64,000 nt of DNA. Origin: CAVQCJ01 sp963711005. Lineage in GTDB: Bacteria > Actinomycetota > Actinomycetes > Prado026. The DNA is taken from NCBI GenBank assembly GCA_963711005.1, contig CAVQCJ010000002.1, positions 1,674,001 to 1,738,000 of the forward strand, given 5' to 3'. The notes below the pieces were generated by a model. That model searched no databases and was not told the origin of the DNA. It was given only the letters and a program-made list of their open reading frames with translations. Every line of letters starts with the position of its first letter. The first letter of the stretch is position 1. A program made the translations under genes and the position numbers. Positions 33,094 to 41,400 of this stretch are shown here, piece after piece.

Positions 33094-35789
33094 GGCCGGC
33101 CGGCCCGACCCCCGGACAGCACGCGCTCGGCCCAGCCGGCGAGCCTGGTCCGGTCGATCTTGGAGTTGTGCCGGATGTCGACCGGCAGGGCCGGGACGGT
33201 CAGGACCGCGGAGACGTCCCGGGTGATCCCGGCGGCGGCCGCCCGGACCGCTGCGGCCAGAGCCGGCTGGGCCAGCCCGGGTACGACCGCTCGCGCCGAG
33301 CCCGGGCCGCCCGACCCGGGCACCGGCTCGACGACGACGACCGTCGCCTGCGTTCCGCGCGGGCCGATACCGACCACGGCAGCACGGCGCACCTGCGGCA
33401 GCTCCTCGACGAGCTGCTCGACGCCGACCGGCGTGACAGGCCCGCGCGGGCTGCTGATCACGTGCACCAGGCGGCCCTCGACCCACAGCCGCCCGGCGGC
33501 GTCGAGGTGGCCCACGTCCCCGGTGCGGTGACCGCCGCCGGCGGTGACGCTCGCCTGCTGGGTCGCCCACAGCCCGTCGTACCGGAGCTTCACGTGGGCC
33601 GCGTGCACCACCACCTCGCCGGTCACACCAGGGTCCGACGTCGCCGGCCGGGCGTGCGGGTCGGGTCGCCCCTCGGCGTCCAGCGGCAGCACCTCCAGGC
33701 GCACGCCTGTCAGCGGGCGCCCGACGCAGACGCCGTTGGCCGCAACCGCGCCGCCGGACTCTGCCAGCGCCTCACGGAGCTGCTCGAGGGAGACGTCGGT
33801 GACCGGCAGGACCTCGGTCATCCCGTACGGGGCGTGCAGCGAGGCCTTCGGGGTGAGTGCCTCGACCTGCTCGAGCAGCGTCACCGGTACCGGAGCGCCG
33901 GCCGACAGCACCAGCCGGACGCGGCCGAGGACGTCCCGCTGCACCGGCGTCAGCCCGTCCGCCGTCGCCACCACGTTGGCCAGGGCCGCGGGGGAGCCGA
34001 AGACGAGCGTCGCGTCGACGGCCCGTGCCGCGTCCGCCAGCGCGGCCGCGGTCAGGGTGGCCGGCGCCGTCACGTCCGTCGCGGGCACGGCCGACGCGAT
34101 GCCGAGTGCCGGGCCGTACAGGGCGAACGGCGCGAACGCCGCGACCAGCCGGTCGTGCTCGCCCACCCCGTACGTCCCGGCCAGCAGGTCCCGCTGGGCC
34201 TGCAGCTGGCGGTGGGCGTACACGACACCCTTGGCCGGGCCGGTGGCGCCGGACGTGAACAGCACCGTCGCCTCGTCGTCCGGACCCGGTTCGGGCGGGG
34301 CGGCCGCCCCGCGACCGGCGGCGCGCAGCTCGGCGAGCGTCAGGTCCGCACCGACGGAGCGTCGGGTCACGGCCCCGGCCGGTCCGGCGACGACCCGGCG
34401 TCCCGGCCAGCCCAGGGCGCGGGCCGCGGCGAGCGCCCTCGGGACGCCGATGACCATCGCGGGCGCAGCCCGGCGGACGGCCCGGGACAGTCCGCGCAGC
34501 CCCAGGCCGGCGTCGGCGACCACGACGACGGCGCCGGCCCGCCAGCAGCCGTACAGCGCGGCCACCAGCTCCGGTCCGGGCGGCACCAGCAGGGCGACCC
34601 GGTCGCCGGGCCGTACGCCTTCGGCCGCCAGCCCGGCCGCGAGCTCGCGGCTGGCCGTCTCCAGCTGCCGCCACGACACCGAGCGCTGCTCCCCGGACAT
34701 CTCCACGACAGCAGGAGCGTCGTCCGCACGGCGCTCCACCAGAGCCGCCCACAACGGACGCACCGCCGCGCCGTCCCGCGTCGTTGCATACGGATCGGGG
34801 GTCATAGCCCCCGATCCGTATGCAACGACGGCGGATCCGAGCCCGGCGGTGGCGGAGCCGAGCCAGGCGGTGAGGGTTCCCGCGACGTCGGCGTCCTGCG
34901 CGAGCAGGTGGCCGGCGCCCTCGAACCGGTGCACCTGAGCCTGCGGCAGCCGTCGGGCCAGGTCGCGCAGGTAGCGGTCGGCGAACACCGGGTCGCGCGG
35001 GCCCCACAGCAACAGAGTGGGTACGTCGACGAGGTCGCGCAGACCGTCGGCGATCGACTCGAGCGCGGCCATAGACGGGTGGTCCGCACGCAGCGGGATG
35101 TCCGCGACGAAGTCGCCGATCGCGCGGCGACGGCTGGCGCCGCGGTACGGCGCGCGGAACCCGGCCCGGACCTCGTCGCCGAGTGCGGGGTGCGCCAGCC
35201 GCAGCGTCCCGTCCAGGAAGCCGGTGGTCGCCACGCACAACGCAGGCAGGACGCCGGGCGTCCTGGCCAGCGCGATCAGGGCCGGCACCGGGGACCCGGC
35301 CGGCTGGCTGACCGCGGTGTTCGTCAGCACGATCCCGGCCAGCTGGTCGCGGTGCGCCTGGGCCCAGCCCAGCGAGATCGGGCCGCCCCAGTCGTGCGCG
35401 ACCGTGACCACTGGCCCCTCGATGCCCAACGCCTCGGTCACCGCACCCAGGTCGTGCACCCGGTCGGCGAGGCGCTGGACCCGGTCGACCCGTTCGGAGA
35501 AGCCCATGCCCAGGTGGTCGACGGCCACCACCCGCCACCCGGGCGGCGGTTTCGCCAGCAGGTCGCGCCACAGGTAGGACCAGGTGGGGTTGCCGTGAAC
35601 GGCCAGCACGGTGCCGACCGGCTGGTCGCCGTCGCCGGCCCTGCCCGCCCAGGAGTCGAGGACGTGCCAGCGCCTGGTCGTGCCGTCGGCGTCGGCGGCC
35701 TCGACGATGCGCGACCAGGCGGGGTCGAGACCGGCCAGGCCGGCCGGCGGGAGCGCAGCGGGGTCGGTAGCCGCCGCAGGGTCGCTCAT
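33090..35789 (-). CDS. oleBC: OleB-OleC fusion: alpha/beta hydrolase + beta-lactone synthetase
   Basis: One 899-residue chain joins two steps of olefin synthesis. Residues 1-315 form an alpha/beta hydrolase of the haloalkane-dehalogenase type (HGNPTWSYLWRDLL at 65, nucleophile Asp133 in AHDWGGPISLG, and late histidine in GAGHLLAQD), matching OleB, the beta-lactone decarboxylase. Residues 345-895 form an AMP-binding enzyme (VLFTSGATGPAKGVVYAHRQ, YGMTEVLPVTD, LWVEGRLVHVI and Lys in NSKIDRTRLAGWAER), matching OleC, which closes the beta-lactone. Such BC fusions are known from actinobacteria such as Micrococcus. The linker, about residues 320-337, is encoded by a 52-bp perfect palindrome. It lies 10 bp after oleA. 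Confidence 0.92.
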   Translation of the reverse strand: MSDPAAATDPAALPPAGLAGLDPAWSRIVEAADADGTTRRWHVLDSWAGRAGDGDQPVGTVLAVHGNPTWSYLWRDLLAKPPPGWRVVAVDHLGMGFSERVDRVQRLADRVHDLGAVTEALGIEGPVVTVAHDWGGPISLGWAQAHRDQLAGIVLTNTAVSQPAGSPVPALIALARTPGVLPALCVATTGFLDGTLRLAHPALGDEVRAGFRAPYRGASRRRAIGDFVADIPLRADHPSMAALESIADGLRDLVDVPTLLLWGPRDPVFADRYLRDLARRLPQAQVHRFEGAGHLLAQDADVAGTLTAWLGSATAGLGSAVVAYGSGAMTPDPYATTRDGAAVRPLWAALVERRADDAPAVVEMSGEQRSVSWRQLETASRELAAGLAAEGVRPGDRVALLVPPGPELVAALYGCWRAGAVVVVADAGLGLRGLSRAVRRAAPAMVIGVPRALAAARALGWPGRRVVAGPAGAVTRRSVGADLTLAELRAAGRGAAAPPEPGPDDEATVLFTSGATGPAKGVVYAHRQLQAQRDLLAGTYGVGEHDRLVAAFAPFALYGPALGIASAVPATDVTAPATLTAAALADAARAVDATLVFGSPAALANVVATADGLTPVQRDVLGRVRLVLSAGAPVPVTLLEQVEALTPKASLHAPYGMTEVLPVTDVSLEQLREALAESGGAVAANGVCVGRPLTGVRLEVLPLDAEGRPDPHARPATSDPGVTGEVVVHAAHVKLRYDGLWATQQASVTAGGGHRTGDVGHLDAAGRLWVEGRLVHVISSPRGPVTPVGVEQLVEELPQVRRAAVVGIGPRGTQATVVVVEPVPGSGGPGSARAVVPGLAQPALAAAVRAAAAGITRDVSAVLTVPALPVDIRHNSKIDRTRLAGWAERVLSGGRAGRP
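34779..34830. repeat. 52-bp perfect palindrome inside oleBC
   Basis: A 23-bp arm (34779-34801, containing GTTGCATACGGATCGGGGG) is exactly complementary to 34808-34830 across a 6-nt loop. It falls in the interdomain linker of OleBC and is read through in frame. It is A/T-richer than the surrounding coding sequence. Its length is not a multiple of three. Confidence 0.92.
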
Positions 35790-35799
35790 GCCTGCGAGC

Positions 35800-36822
35800 T
35801 CACCAACGGATCTCGGTGAACGAGGTGTTGAGCCCGGACCCGATGCCCATGCACAGCACCCGGTCCCCCGCGAGCAGCGACTCGGACTGCCGGGCCAGCG
35901 TGATCGGCACCGAGGCGGGTCCCACGTTGCCGAGCAGGGGGAACGTCAGCGGGACCCGGTCCTGGTCGATGCCCAGGCGCGCGCACAGCGAGCTCGTGTG
36001 CACCGACGACACCTGATGGATCACGTAGCAGTCCATCGCGGCCCAGTCGTGGTCGTCCCTCGCTTCGACCCAAGCGGCCTCGGCCAGGTCCAGCCCGGCG
36101 TCCATGAGGCCTTTGGTGTCGGTGTTCATGTGCTCGAGGTTGCCGACGCACAGCTCGTGGTGCTGGGTCGCCGACCGCGCGACGCCACCGAGGAGCGGGT
36201 GCGCGCCCGGGTGCCGGTCGGCCGGGCCCAGCACCATCCCGGCGGCACCGGAGCCGAGCGTCAGGGTCGCGAACTCGCGGAAGAGGTCGGCGACCGTCGT
36301 CGAGTCCTGCTCGAGCCGGCGCAGGGTGGACTCCTGGGTGAACCGCGCGTCCTCGCCGTCCACGACCAGGGCGTACTCGATGTGGCCCGCGTCGATCATC
36401 GTCGCGGCCACGTGCATCGCGTTGACGAAGCCGAGGCAGGCGTTGGCGAGGTCGAAGTTCATGCACGAGGTGGGGAGGCCGAGCTGGTGGTGGATCGCCA
36501 CGGCCGACGACGGCTCGAGGTAGATCCGCGACACCGAGCTGTTGATCATCAGGCCGATCCGGTCCGGCTCGATGCCCGCCTCGGCCAGCGCCTTGGCCCC
36601 GGCCGTCGCGGCCGCGTCGACGAACGAGGTGTCCTCGGGGAACCAGCGCCGCTCGTGGATGCCGGCCAGCCCCTGCAGGAGCCCGGGCCGAAGGCCCAGC
36701 CTGGTCAGCGTCGTGGACAGCCGCTCGTCGAAGGAGTCGGAGCTGACGACCTGCGAGCCCTCTACCGCCGACACCGCCAGCACCGCCGTGTTCGAGTGAC
36801 GGTAGACCGAGTTTCCGTTCAC
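35800..36822 (-). CDS. oleA: OleA: acyl-CoA head-to-head condensing thiolase
   Basis: OleA joins two fatty acyl-CoA chains in a non-decarboxylative Claisen condensation to a 2-alkyl-3-keto acid, the first step of long-chain olefin synthesis. The 340-residue thiolase-fold protein resembles KAS III: nucleophile Cys129 in DLANACLGF, His269 in YVIHQVSS and Asn299 in LLGNVGPAS. A glutamate at 103 (RIYLEPS) lies 26 residues before the Cys, the same spacing as Glu117/Cys143 of characterised OleA; FabH lacks this glutamate. GTG start, 35 bp after the chelatase gene. Fusion and order oleA-oleBC-oleD support the assignment. Confidence 0.92.
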   Translation of the reverse strand: MNGNSVYRHSNTAVLAVSAVEGSQVVSSDSFDERLSTTLTRLGLRPGLLQGLAGIHERRWFPEDTSFVDAAATAGAKALAEAGIEPDRIGLMINSSVSRIYLEPSSAVAIHHQLGLPTSCMNFDLANACLGFVNAMHVAATMIDAGHIEYALVVDGEDARFTQESTLRRLEQDSTTVADLFREFATLTLGSGAAGMVLGPADRHPGAHPLLGGVARSATQHHELCVGNLEHMNTDTKGLMDAGLDLAEAAWVEARDDHDWAAMDCYVIHQVSSVHTSSLCARLGIDQDRVPLTFPLLGNVGPASVPITLARQSESLLAGDRVLCMGIGSGLNTSFTEIRW

Positions 36823-36857
36823 CGTGGGACGTCCCCTTCTGGCCGAGGCGATCCCTC

Positions 36858-37652
36858 CTACGCCGCGGGTGAAGCGCGTCCGTGGGCTGCCTGGTGCCCC
36901 GACACCTTCTCACGAACCGGTGGCTGGGACCGAGCGGAGGCGAGCCAGCGCCGCCGCACCAGCTCGACGACCTCGGGGGCGGTGCCCAGCGGGGCGGTGG
37001 CGGTGGCGCCGGCGGCGGCGGCGTCGGCCGCGACCCGGTCGGCCAGGGCGCCGGGCCCCAGCAGGTACGTCGCCACGAACGCCCGGCCGCGGGCTGCCGT
37101 CCCGATCACGTCGGCCACCCGCGGGCCGGGACCGCTCGCGAACGCAGTGCGGACGGCGGGGCCGTCGGCCCCGCGCAGCGCTCCGAGCAGTGCCGCCACC
37201 TGCTCGCACTGCTCGCGGGCCGCGGCGTCGCCGGACCCGGCCGCCACCAGCACGACGGTGTCACCCGGCCGGGCGCCGGCCTCGGCCAGGCGTCGCTGTA
37301 CCGCCGCCGCCAGCAGCGGGTCCGGCCCGAGCGCGGGGCGCTGCACCGCCCCCGGCACCCCCTGCAGGGCCGCCGGGATGTCGACCTTCGCGTGGTAGCC
37401 GTCCGTGAGCAGCAGCGGGACGACGGCGACCCGCGGCCCGGCCTGCGCGACCGCGGCGCGGACGGCGTCGGTCAGCGACGGCTCCGCGTACCCCAGCCAG
37501 CCCACGCCGACGGAAGCGTCCGGGTCGGCTGCGGCCGCTACGGCGTCCCGCAGGGCGAGCACGGCCGGCGCGTGCGCGCCGTGCGGGCTGCCGTGCGCGG
37601 CCAGCACCAGGGCAGGCGGGCGGCCGGCCGGTGCGAGGGTGCGAAGGCTCAT
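36858..37652 (-). CDS. sirB: Sirohydrochlorin chelatase (CbiX/SirB-like)
   Basis: The 264-residue protein has two alpha/beta chelatase halves: the first contains VLAAHGSPHGAHAPAVLALRDAV and VVPLLLTDGYHAKVDIP with the metal-binding histidines, the second VVLVAAGSGDAAAREQ and AFVATYLLGPGALADRV. Family members insert Fe or Co into sirohydrochlorin. Next to sulfite reductase, whose prosthetic group is siroheme, a ferrochelatase role is most likely. The second half has lost the HG motif (AGSGDA), as in other long single-site forms. The ATG overlaps the cysH stop (ATGA). Confidence 0.85.
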   Translation of the reverse strand: MSLRTLAPAGRPPALVLAAHGSPHGAHAPAVLALRDAVAAAADPDASVGVGWLGYAEPSLTDAVRAAVAQAGPRVAVVPLLLTDGYHAKVDIPAALQGVPGAVQRPALGPDPLLAAAVQRRLAEAGARPGDTVVLVAAGSGDAAAREQCEQVAALLGALRGADGPAVRTAFASGPGPRVADVIGTAARGRAFVATYLLGPGALADRVAADAAAAGATATAPLGTAPEVVELVRRRWLASARSQPPVREKVSGHQAAHGRASPAA

Positions 37653-38359
37653 CGGTGCAGCCCGCACTCCGTCTTGGCGAAGCCCGCCCACCGGCCGGCC
37701 CGCGGGTCCTCCCCGGCGGCGACCGGTCGCGTGCACGGCGCGCAACCGATGCTGGCGAACCCGACCTCACGGAGCGGGTTGTGCCGCAGCCCGTGCTGCG
37801 CGACGTACGACTCGACCTGGTCGTTGCTCCAGGTGGCGACGGGGTTGATCTTGATCATTCCACGGGCCGCGTCCCAGCCGACAACCGGCGTGCTCGCGCG
37901 GGAGGCGGACTCGGCCCGGCGTACCCCGCTGACCCAGGCGTCGTAGGGGTCCAGGGCGGCGTTCAGCGGAAACACCTTGCGGACCGTGCAGCAGGCGTCG
38001 GGGTCGCGGGCGTGCAGCTGCGGGCCGTAGAGCGCGTCCTGCTCGGCCACGGTCTGCTCCGGGCGGACGTCGACGACGTTGACGTCCAGCCGGGACTGCA
38101 CCTCGGCCCGGAACTGCAGCGTCTGCTGGAAGTGGTACCCGGTGTCCAGGAACAGCACGTCCACACCCGAGGCGACGGTCGAGGTCAGGTGGGCGACGAC
38201 CTCGTCAGCCATCGACGACGCGACGGCGAGGCGGGCCCCGAACGTGCGCGCACCCCAGGCCAGCACCTCCAGCGGGTGGGCGTCGGCGAAGGCCCGGTCG
38301 GCGGCGTCGGCCAGCTCCCGGGTCGCCGCGGTCGCGTAGACGGCGCTCGCAGTGCTCAT
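37649..38359 (-). CDS. cysH: Adenylylsulfate (APS) reductase
   Basis: The enzyme reduces APS to sulfite. The 236-residue protein has the PAPS-reductase-fold core LAVASSMADEVVAHL, VLFLDTGYHFQQTLQF and the arginine loop SGVRRAESASR. The paired cysteines Cys123-Cys124 (DACCTVRK) and Cys206/Cys209 (GCAPCTRP) bind the [4Fe-4S] cluster that marks the APS-using branch; PAPS-specific enzymes lack them. Catalytic Cys232 is in the C-terminal KTECGLH. It sits between sulfite reductase and the siroheme chelatase with 4-bp overlaps on each side, a tight assimilatory unit. Confidence 0.94.
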   Translation of the reverse strand: MSTASAVYATAATRELADAADRAFADAHPLEVLAWGARTFGARLAVASSMADEVVAHLTSTVASGVDVLFLDTGYHFQQTLQFRAEVQSRLDVNVVDVRPEQTVAEQDALYGPQLHARDPDACCTVRKVFPLNAALDPYDAWVSGVRRAESASRASTPVVGWDAARGMIKINPVATWSNDQVESYVAQHGLRHNPLREVGFASIGCAPCTRPVAAGEDPRAGRWAGFAKTECGLHR

Positions 38360-40119
38360 CGCAGGGTCTCCTCGGGGGAGCGCACGGCCCACTGGGCGAA
38401 CGTCTCGTCGTCCTCGGACTCCGCGTCGAAGCGGCGCACGACCCGCTCGACGTAGTCGGGCAGGTCGGCGGCCGCGACGCGCAGCCCGCGCACCGTCCGC
38501 CCGAACCCGGCCTCCTGGCCGAGCCGCCCACCGAGGTGCACCTGGAAGCCCTCGACGTCGCCGCCGTCGGGGCCCGGCAGCAGCACGCCTTTGAGCCCGA
38601 TGTCCGCGACCTGGATCCGCGCGCAGGAGTTCGGGCAACCGTTCACGTTGATGGTCAGCGGCGCGTCGAACGTGGGCAGCCGGTCCTCGAGCTCTGCGAC
38701 CAGCACGCCTGCGGTGCTCTTGGTCTCGGTGATCGCGAGCTTGCAGTACTCCAGTCCGGTGCAGGCCATCGCCCCGCGCCGGAACGTCGACGGCGCCGGG
38801 TCCAGGCCGGTCGCGCGCAGCCGTTCGACCAGCCGGTCGACCGCCTCGGCCGGCACCCCGGTCACCACCAGGCTCTGCTCGACGGTCAGCCGCACCTCGT
38901 CGGCGCCGGCCTCTTCGAGCGCGTCGGCGACCGCGGTGAGCGCGGACCCGGACAGGCGCCCGACCATGGGCTTGGCCCCGACGGTGAAGCGGCCGTCTCG
39001 CTGCGGGTGCACGCCCAGGTGGTCGCGACGCCCCCGCGGCGGGTCGGCGGGCGGCGGTCCGTCGCGCAGGGCCTGCTCCAGGTACTCGGTCTCGAGCACC
39101 TCGCGGAACCGCTGCGTCCCCCAGTCCGCGACCAGGAACTTCAGCCGGGCCTTCGTCCGCAGCCGGCGGTAACCGTAGTCGCGGAAGATGCCGACCACCC
39201 CGGCCCACACGTCGGGGATCTCCTCGAGCGAGACGAACACGCCGAGCCGCTGCGCCAGGTGGGGGTTCGTGGACAGCCCGCCGCCGACCCAGACGTCGAA
39301 GCCGGGGCCGTGCTCGGGGTGCCGTACGCCCACGAACGACAGGTCGTTGACCTCGTGCGCGACGTCCTGGTGCGGGGAGCCGGAGACCGCCGTCTTGAAC
39401 TTGCGCGGCAGGTTGGAGAACTGCGGGTCGCCGACGTACCGGCGGTGGATCTCCTCGATCGCGGGCGTGCCGTCGACGATCTCGTCCGGGTCGACCCCGG
39501 CCACCGGCGAGCCGAGGATCACGCGTGGGGTGTCGCCGCAGGCCTCGGCGGTGGTCAGGCCCACCGACTCCAGCCGCTCCCAGATGGCGGGTACGTCCTC
39601 GACCCGGATCCAGTGCAGCTGGACGTTCTGCCGGTCGGTGAGGTCCGCGGTGTCGCGCCCGTAGGTCGTCGAGACCTCGGCGACTGCGCGCAGCTGCGGC
39701 AGCGTGAGCCGGCCGCCGTCGATGCGGACACGGAGCATGAAGAACGGCGCGTCGAGCTCGTCCGGTTCGATCGTGGCGGTACGACCGCCGTCGATGCCCT
39801 CGGCCCGCTGCGTGTACAACCCCCACCAGCGGAACCGGCCGCGCAGGTCGCTGGGGTCGATGGAGTCGAAGCCCCGGTGGCTGTAGACGCTCTCGATCCG
39901 GGCCCGGACGTTCAGCCCGTCGTCGTCCTTCTTGGTGCGCTCGTTGGGGTTCAGCGGCTCGCGGAAGCCAAGCGCCCACTGCCCTTCACCGCGTGGCCGG
40001 CCAGGCCGGCCCGCGCCCCGGCGCGGCGGCACACCGCCCGGCTGAACGGCGTCCCGCTGCACGGGGCGCGGCTGTGCCGGCTGCGGGTCGGTGGCCGCCG
40101 GAGCGGCTGGGCTGGTCAA
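38356..40119 (-). CDS. sir: Ferredoxin-dependent assimilatory sulfite reductase (nitrite/sulfite reductase family)
   Basis: The enzyme makes sulfide from sulfite with siroheme and a [4Fe-4S] cluster. It carries the N-terminal substrate region GRFRWWGLYTQ, the ferredoxin-like halves TTYGRDTADLTDRQNVQLHWI and LTVEQSLVVTGVP, Cys in EACGDTPR (the Tyr-Cys cross-link Cys of the NirA/SirA group), and cluster ligands Cys453, Cys459, Cys495, Cys499 (CTGLEYC and NGCPNSC). The longest frame starts at TTG 40117-40119 (587 residues); its first 47 residues are Pro/Arg-rich and a GTG near 40062 may be the true start. Neighbouring cysH and sirB favour sulfite over nitrite. Confidence 0.92.
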   Translation of the reverse strand: MTSPAAPAATDPQPAQPRPVQRDAVQPGGVPPRRGAGRPGRPRGEGQWALGFREPLNPNERTKKDDDGLNVRARIESVYSHRGFDSIDPSDLRGRFRWWGLYTQRAEGIDGGRTATIEPDELDAPFFMLRVRIDGGRLTLPQLRAVAEVSTTYGRDTADLTDRQNVQLHWIRVEDVPAIWERLESVGLTTAEACGDTPRVILGSPVAGVDPDEIVDGTPAIEEIHRRYVGDPQFSNLPRKFKTAVSGSPHQDVAHEVNDLSFVGVRHPEHGPGFDVWVGGGLSTNPHLAQRLGVFVSLEEIPDVWAGVVGIFRDYGYRRLRTKARLKFLVADWGTQRFREVLETEYLEQALRDGPPPADPPRGRRDHLGVHPQRDGRFTVGAKPMVGRLSGSALTAVADALEEAGADEVRLTVEQSLVVTGVPAEAVDRLVERLRATGLDPAPSTFRRGAMACTGLEYCKLAITETKSTAGVLVAELEDRLPTFDAPLTINVNGCPNSCARIQVADIGLKGVLLPGPDGGDVEGFQVHLGGRLGQEAGFGRTVRGLRVAAADLPDYVERVVRRFDAESEDDETFAQWAVRSPEETLR

Positions 40120-40224
40120 CCTTGGCGTCCTTGTCGGTGCTGCGGACGCACGGGTGCGGCGGTCGGACGGCCTAGGAGCCGGTCCCGGGCACTCGCGCGC
40201 GCCCGGTCGGCTGGAGGGCGGCGG

Positions 40225-40317
40225 TCAGTGAGCCGAGCGACAAGGACGGCACGCCATGCAGCACACGCGCATGAGGTCCACGTGACGACGTGTGACCAGG
40301 AGCGGCGTGACTGGCAT
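40225..40317 (-). CDS. Cys-rich leader peptide of the sulfur operon
   Basis: A 30-codon frame, MPVTPLLVTRRHVDLMR followed by VCCMACRPCRSAH, ends 105 bp before the sulfite reductase frame. RRHVDL followed by a Cys-rich tail is the hallmark of short actinobacterial leader peptides found ahead of sulfur-assimilation genes. Four Cys codons lie in the last 12 residues. Stalling at these codons when cysteinyl-tRNA is scarce would alter folding of the downstream RNA, where CCGGGC (40185-40190) can pair with GCCCGG (40201-40206). Cys-rich upstream frames acting as cysteine-responsive attenuators have been described in mycobacteria. There is no clear ribosome site, so it may be leaderless. Confidence 0.8.
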   Translation of the reverse strand: MPVTPLLVTRRHVDLMRVCCMACRPCRSAH

Positions 40318-40393
40318 GGCGGAAAGTCTCGCAGAGGGCTCCGACGGTGGCGAGGGGGAGTCCGCATCCTGGACGGGCCGAGTCCTGGGCGAG

Positions 40394-40429
40394 CCGGGTG
40401 AGGTGCCCCGGAAGGGGCACCTCACCCGG
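40394..40429. terminator. Hairpin between the cupin gene and the sulfur operon
   Basis: CCGGGTGAGGTGCCCC (40394-40409) pairs perfectly with 40414-40429 across a 4-nt GGAA loop (read on the plus strand). It lies about 105 bp downstream of the cupin stop on the minus strand and upstream of the Cys-rich leader. It probably terminates cupin transcription and insulates the sulfur genes. Confidence 0.75.
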
Positions 40430-40533
40430 GCACGAGCCGGCCCGCGTCCGCCGAGCGCCGGACCGGTCCGCGCCGCTGGGACCCTGCCCGCCGCACCGGC
40501 GGTCCCAAACCCGTGCAGAGCCCGCCCCGGCGC

Positions 40534-40899
40534 TCAGTCCGGCGGCAGCTCCGAGGGCAGCTCCGGCCGCAGCAGGTACACCTTGCGCAGCGTCTCGTGC
40601 ACGGTCCACGTGGTCCGGTCGCCCGCGGTGAGGACGCAGACGTCCCCGGGCCGCAGCTCCAGCAGCGGGCCGTCCTCGACCTGGACCGACGCGCGGCCGG
40701 ACAGCACGACGAAGACCTCGTCCGTCTCGACGTCGGTGGAGACGCCGGGGCCGTGCTCCCAGACGCCCACGGTGCGATGCGCATCGCTGACGAGGTCCTG
40801 GGCCGCGACCCGGGGGTCGCCCGCGACGACCTGGCTGGGTTCCAGCGGTGTCGGCGGCAGCGCAAGGGTCGCCGCACTGAACACCCGCGAGCCGGACAT
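40534..40899 (-). CDS. Cupin-domain protein
   Basis: The 121-residue protein is a single beta-barrel cupin. The central strands VGVWEHGPGVSTDVETDEVFVVLSG and LLELRPGDVCVLTAGDRTTWTVHETLRK match the DUF861/ethanolamine-utilisation-like cupin motifs (E-x-F-x-x-x-x-G and PGD...W). Proteins of this type bind a metal or a small acid, but the usual His residues of motif 1 are only partly kept, so catalysis is doubtful. ATG start. It is divergent from the DUF3263 gene across 174 bp in which I see no other gene. Confidence 0.8.
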   Translation of the reverse strand: MSGSRVFSAATLALPPTPLEPSQVVAGDPRVAAQDLVSDAHRTVGVWEHGPGVSTDVETDEVFVVLSGRASVQVEDGPLLELRPGDVCVLTAGDRTTWTVHETLRKVYLLRPELPSELPPD

Positions 40900-41073
40900 G
40901 CCCGGGACCCTAGCCGCGCAAGTCCGACGGCGGGGGTCCGGCGGGGGTGAATGACAGCCGTGGGATTCGCTGCGTAGCATGGCCGCGCGGCCCGGGAGGG
41001 GAAGCCCGGGCCGCTCAGATCCTCGTTGCCGACAACCTCGACATCGAGATACTCCGCGAGGGGAGTCACGAGC

Positions 41074-41379
41074 ATGGATGCCGCGAACGCCGCCGTCGAG
41101 GCTGGCGCGCCGGGCACCGGCAGCACCGACGGCCTCACCGAGCGTGACCTTCGGATCCTCTCCTTCGAGCGGCAGTGGTGGAAGTACGCCGGCGCCAAGG
41201 AGCAGGCCGTCCGCGACCTTTTCGACATGTCCGCGACCCGCTACTACCAGGTCCTGAACGCCCTGATCGACCGGCCGGAGGCGCTCGCCTGCGACCCGAT
41301 GCTGGTCAAGCGGCTGCGCCGGCTGCGCGCCTCGCGCCAGCGGGCCAGGTCCGCGCGCCGCCTCGGCTTCGACGTCTGA
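41074..41379 (+). CDS. DUF3263 protein
   Basis: The 101-residue protein contains the DUF3263 core LTERDLRILSFERQWWKYAG followed by AVRDLFDMSATRYYQVLNALIDRPEAL. This has the look of a helix-turn-helix, with a very basic C-terminus (RLRRLRASRQRARSARR) that could contact nucleic acid. The family is confined to actinobacteria and is usually encoded next to a LytR_C protein, as here 21 bp downstream. Start ATG follows GGGAG. Function is unproven; a DNA-binding or cell-envelope-linked regulatory role is an inference. Confidence 0.87.
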   Translation: MDAANAAVEAGAPGTGSTDGLTERDLRILSFERQWWKYAGAKEQAVRDLFDMSATRYYQVLNALIDRPEALACDPMLVKRLRRLRASRQRARSARRLGFDV

Positions 41380-41400
41380 CGACGGCCCGGCTGCCGCGCC

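Noticed and set aside
35800..36822. FabH (KAS III) instead of OleA
   Set aside because: The Glu103-Cys129 spacing and the oleBC/oleD neighbours match OleA; FabH lacks that glutamate.
38356..40119. Nitrite reductase instead of sulfite reductase
   Set aside because: The family covers both, but overlap with APS reductase, a siroheme chelatase gene and a Cys-rich leader points to sulfite.
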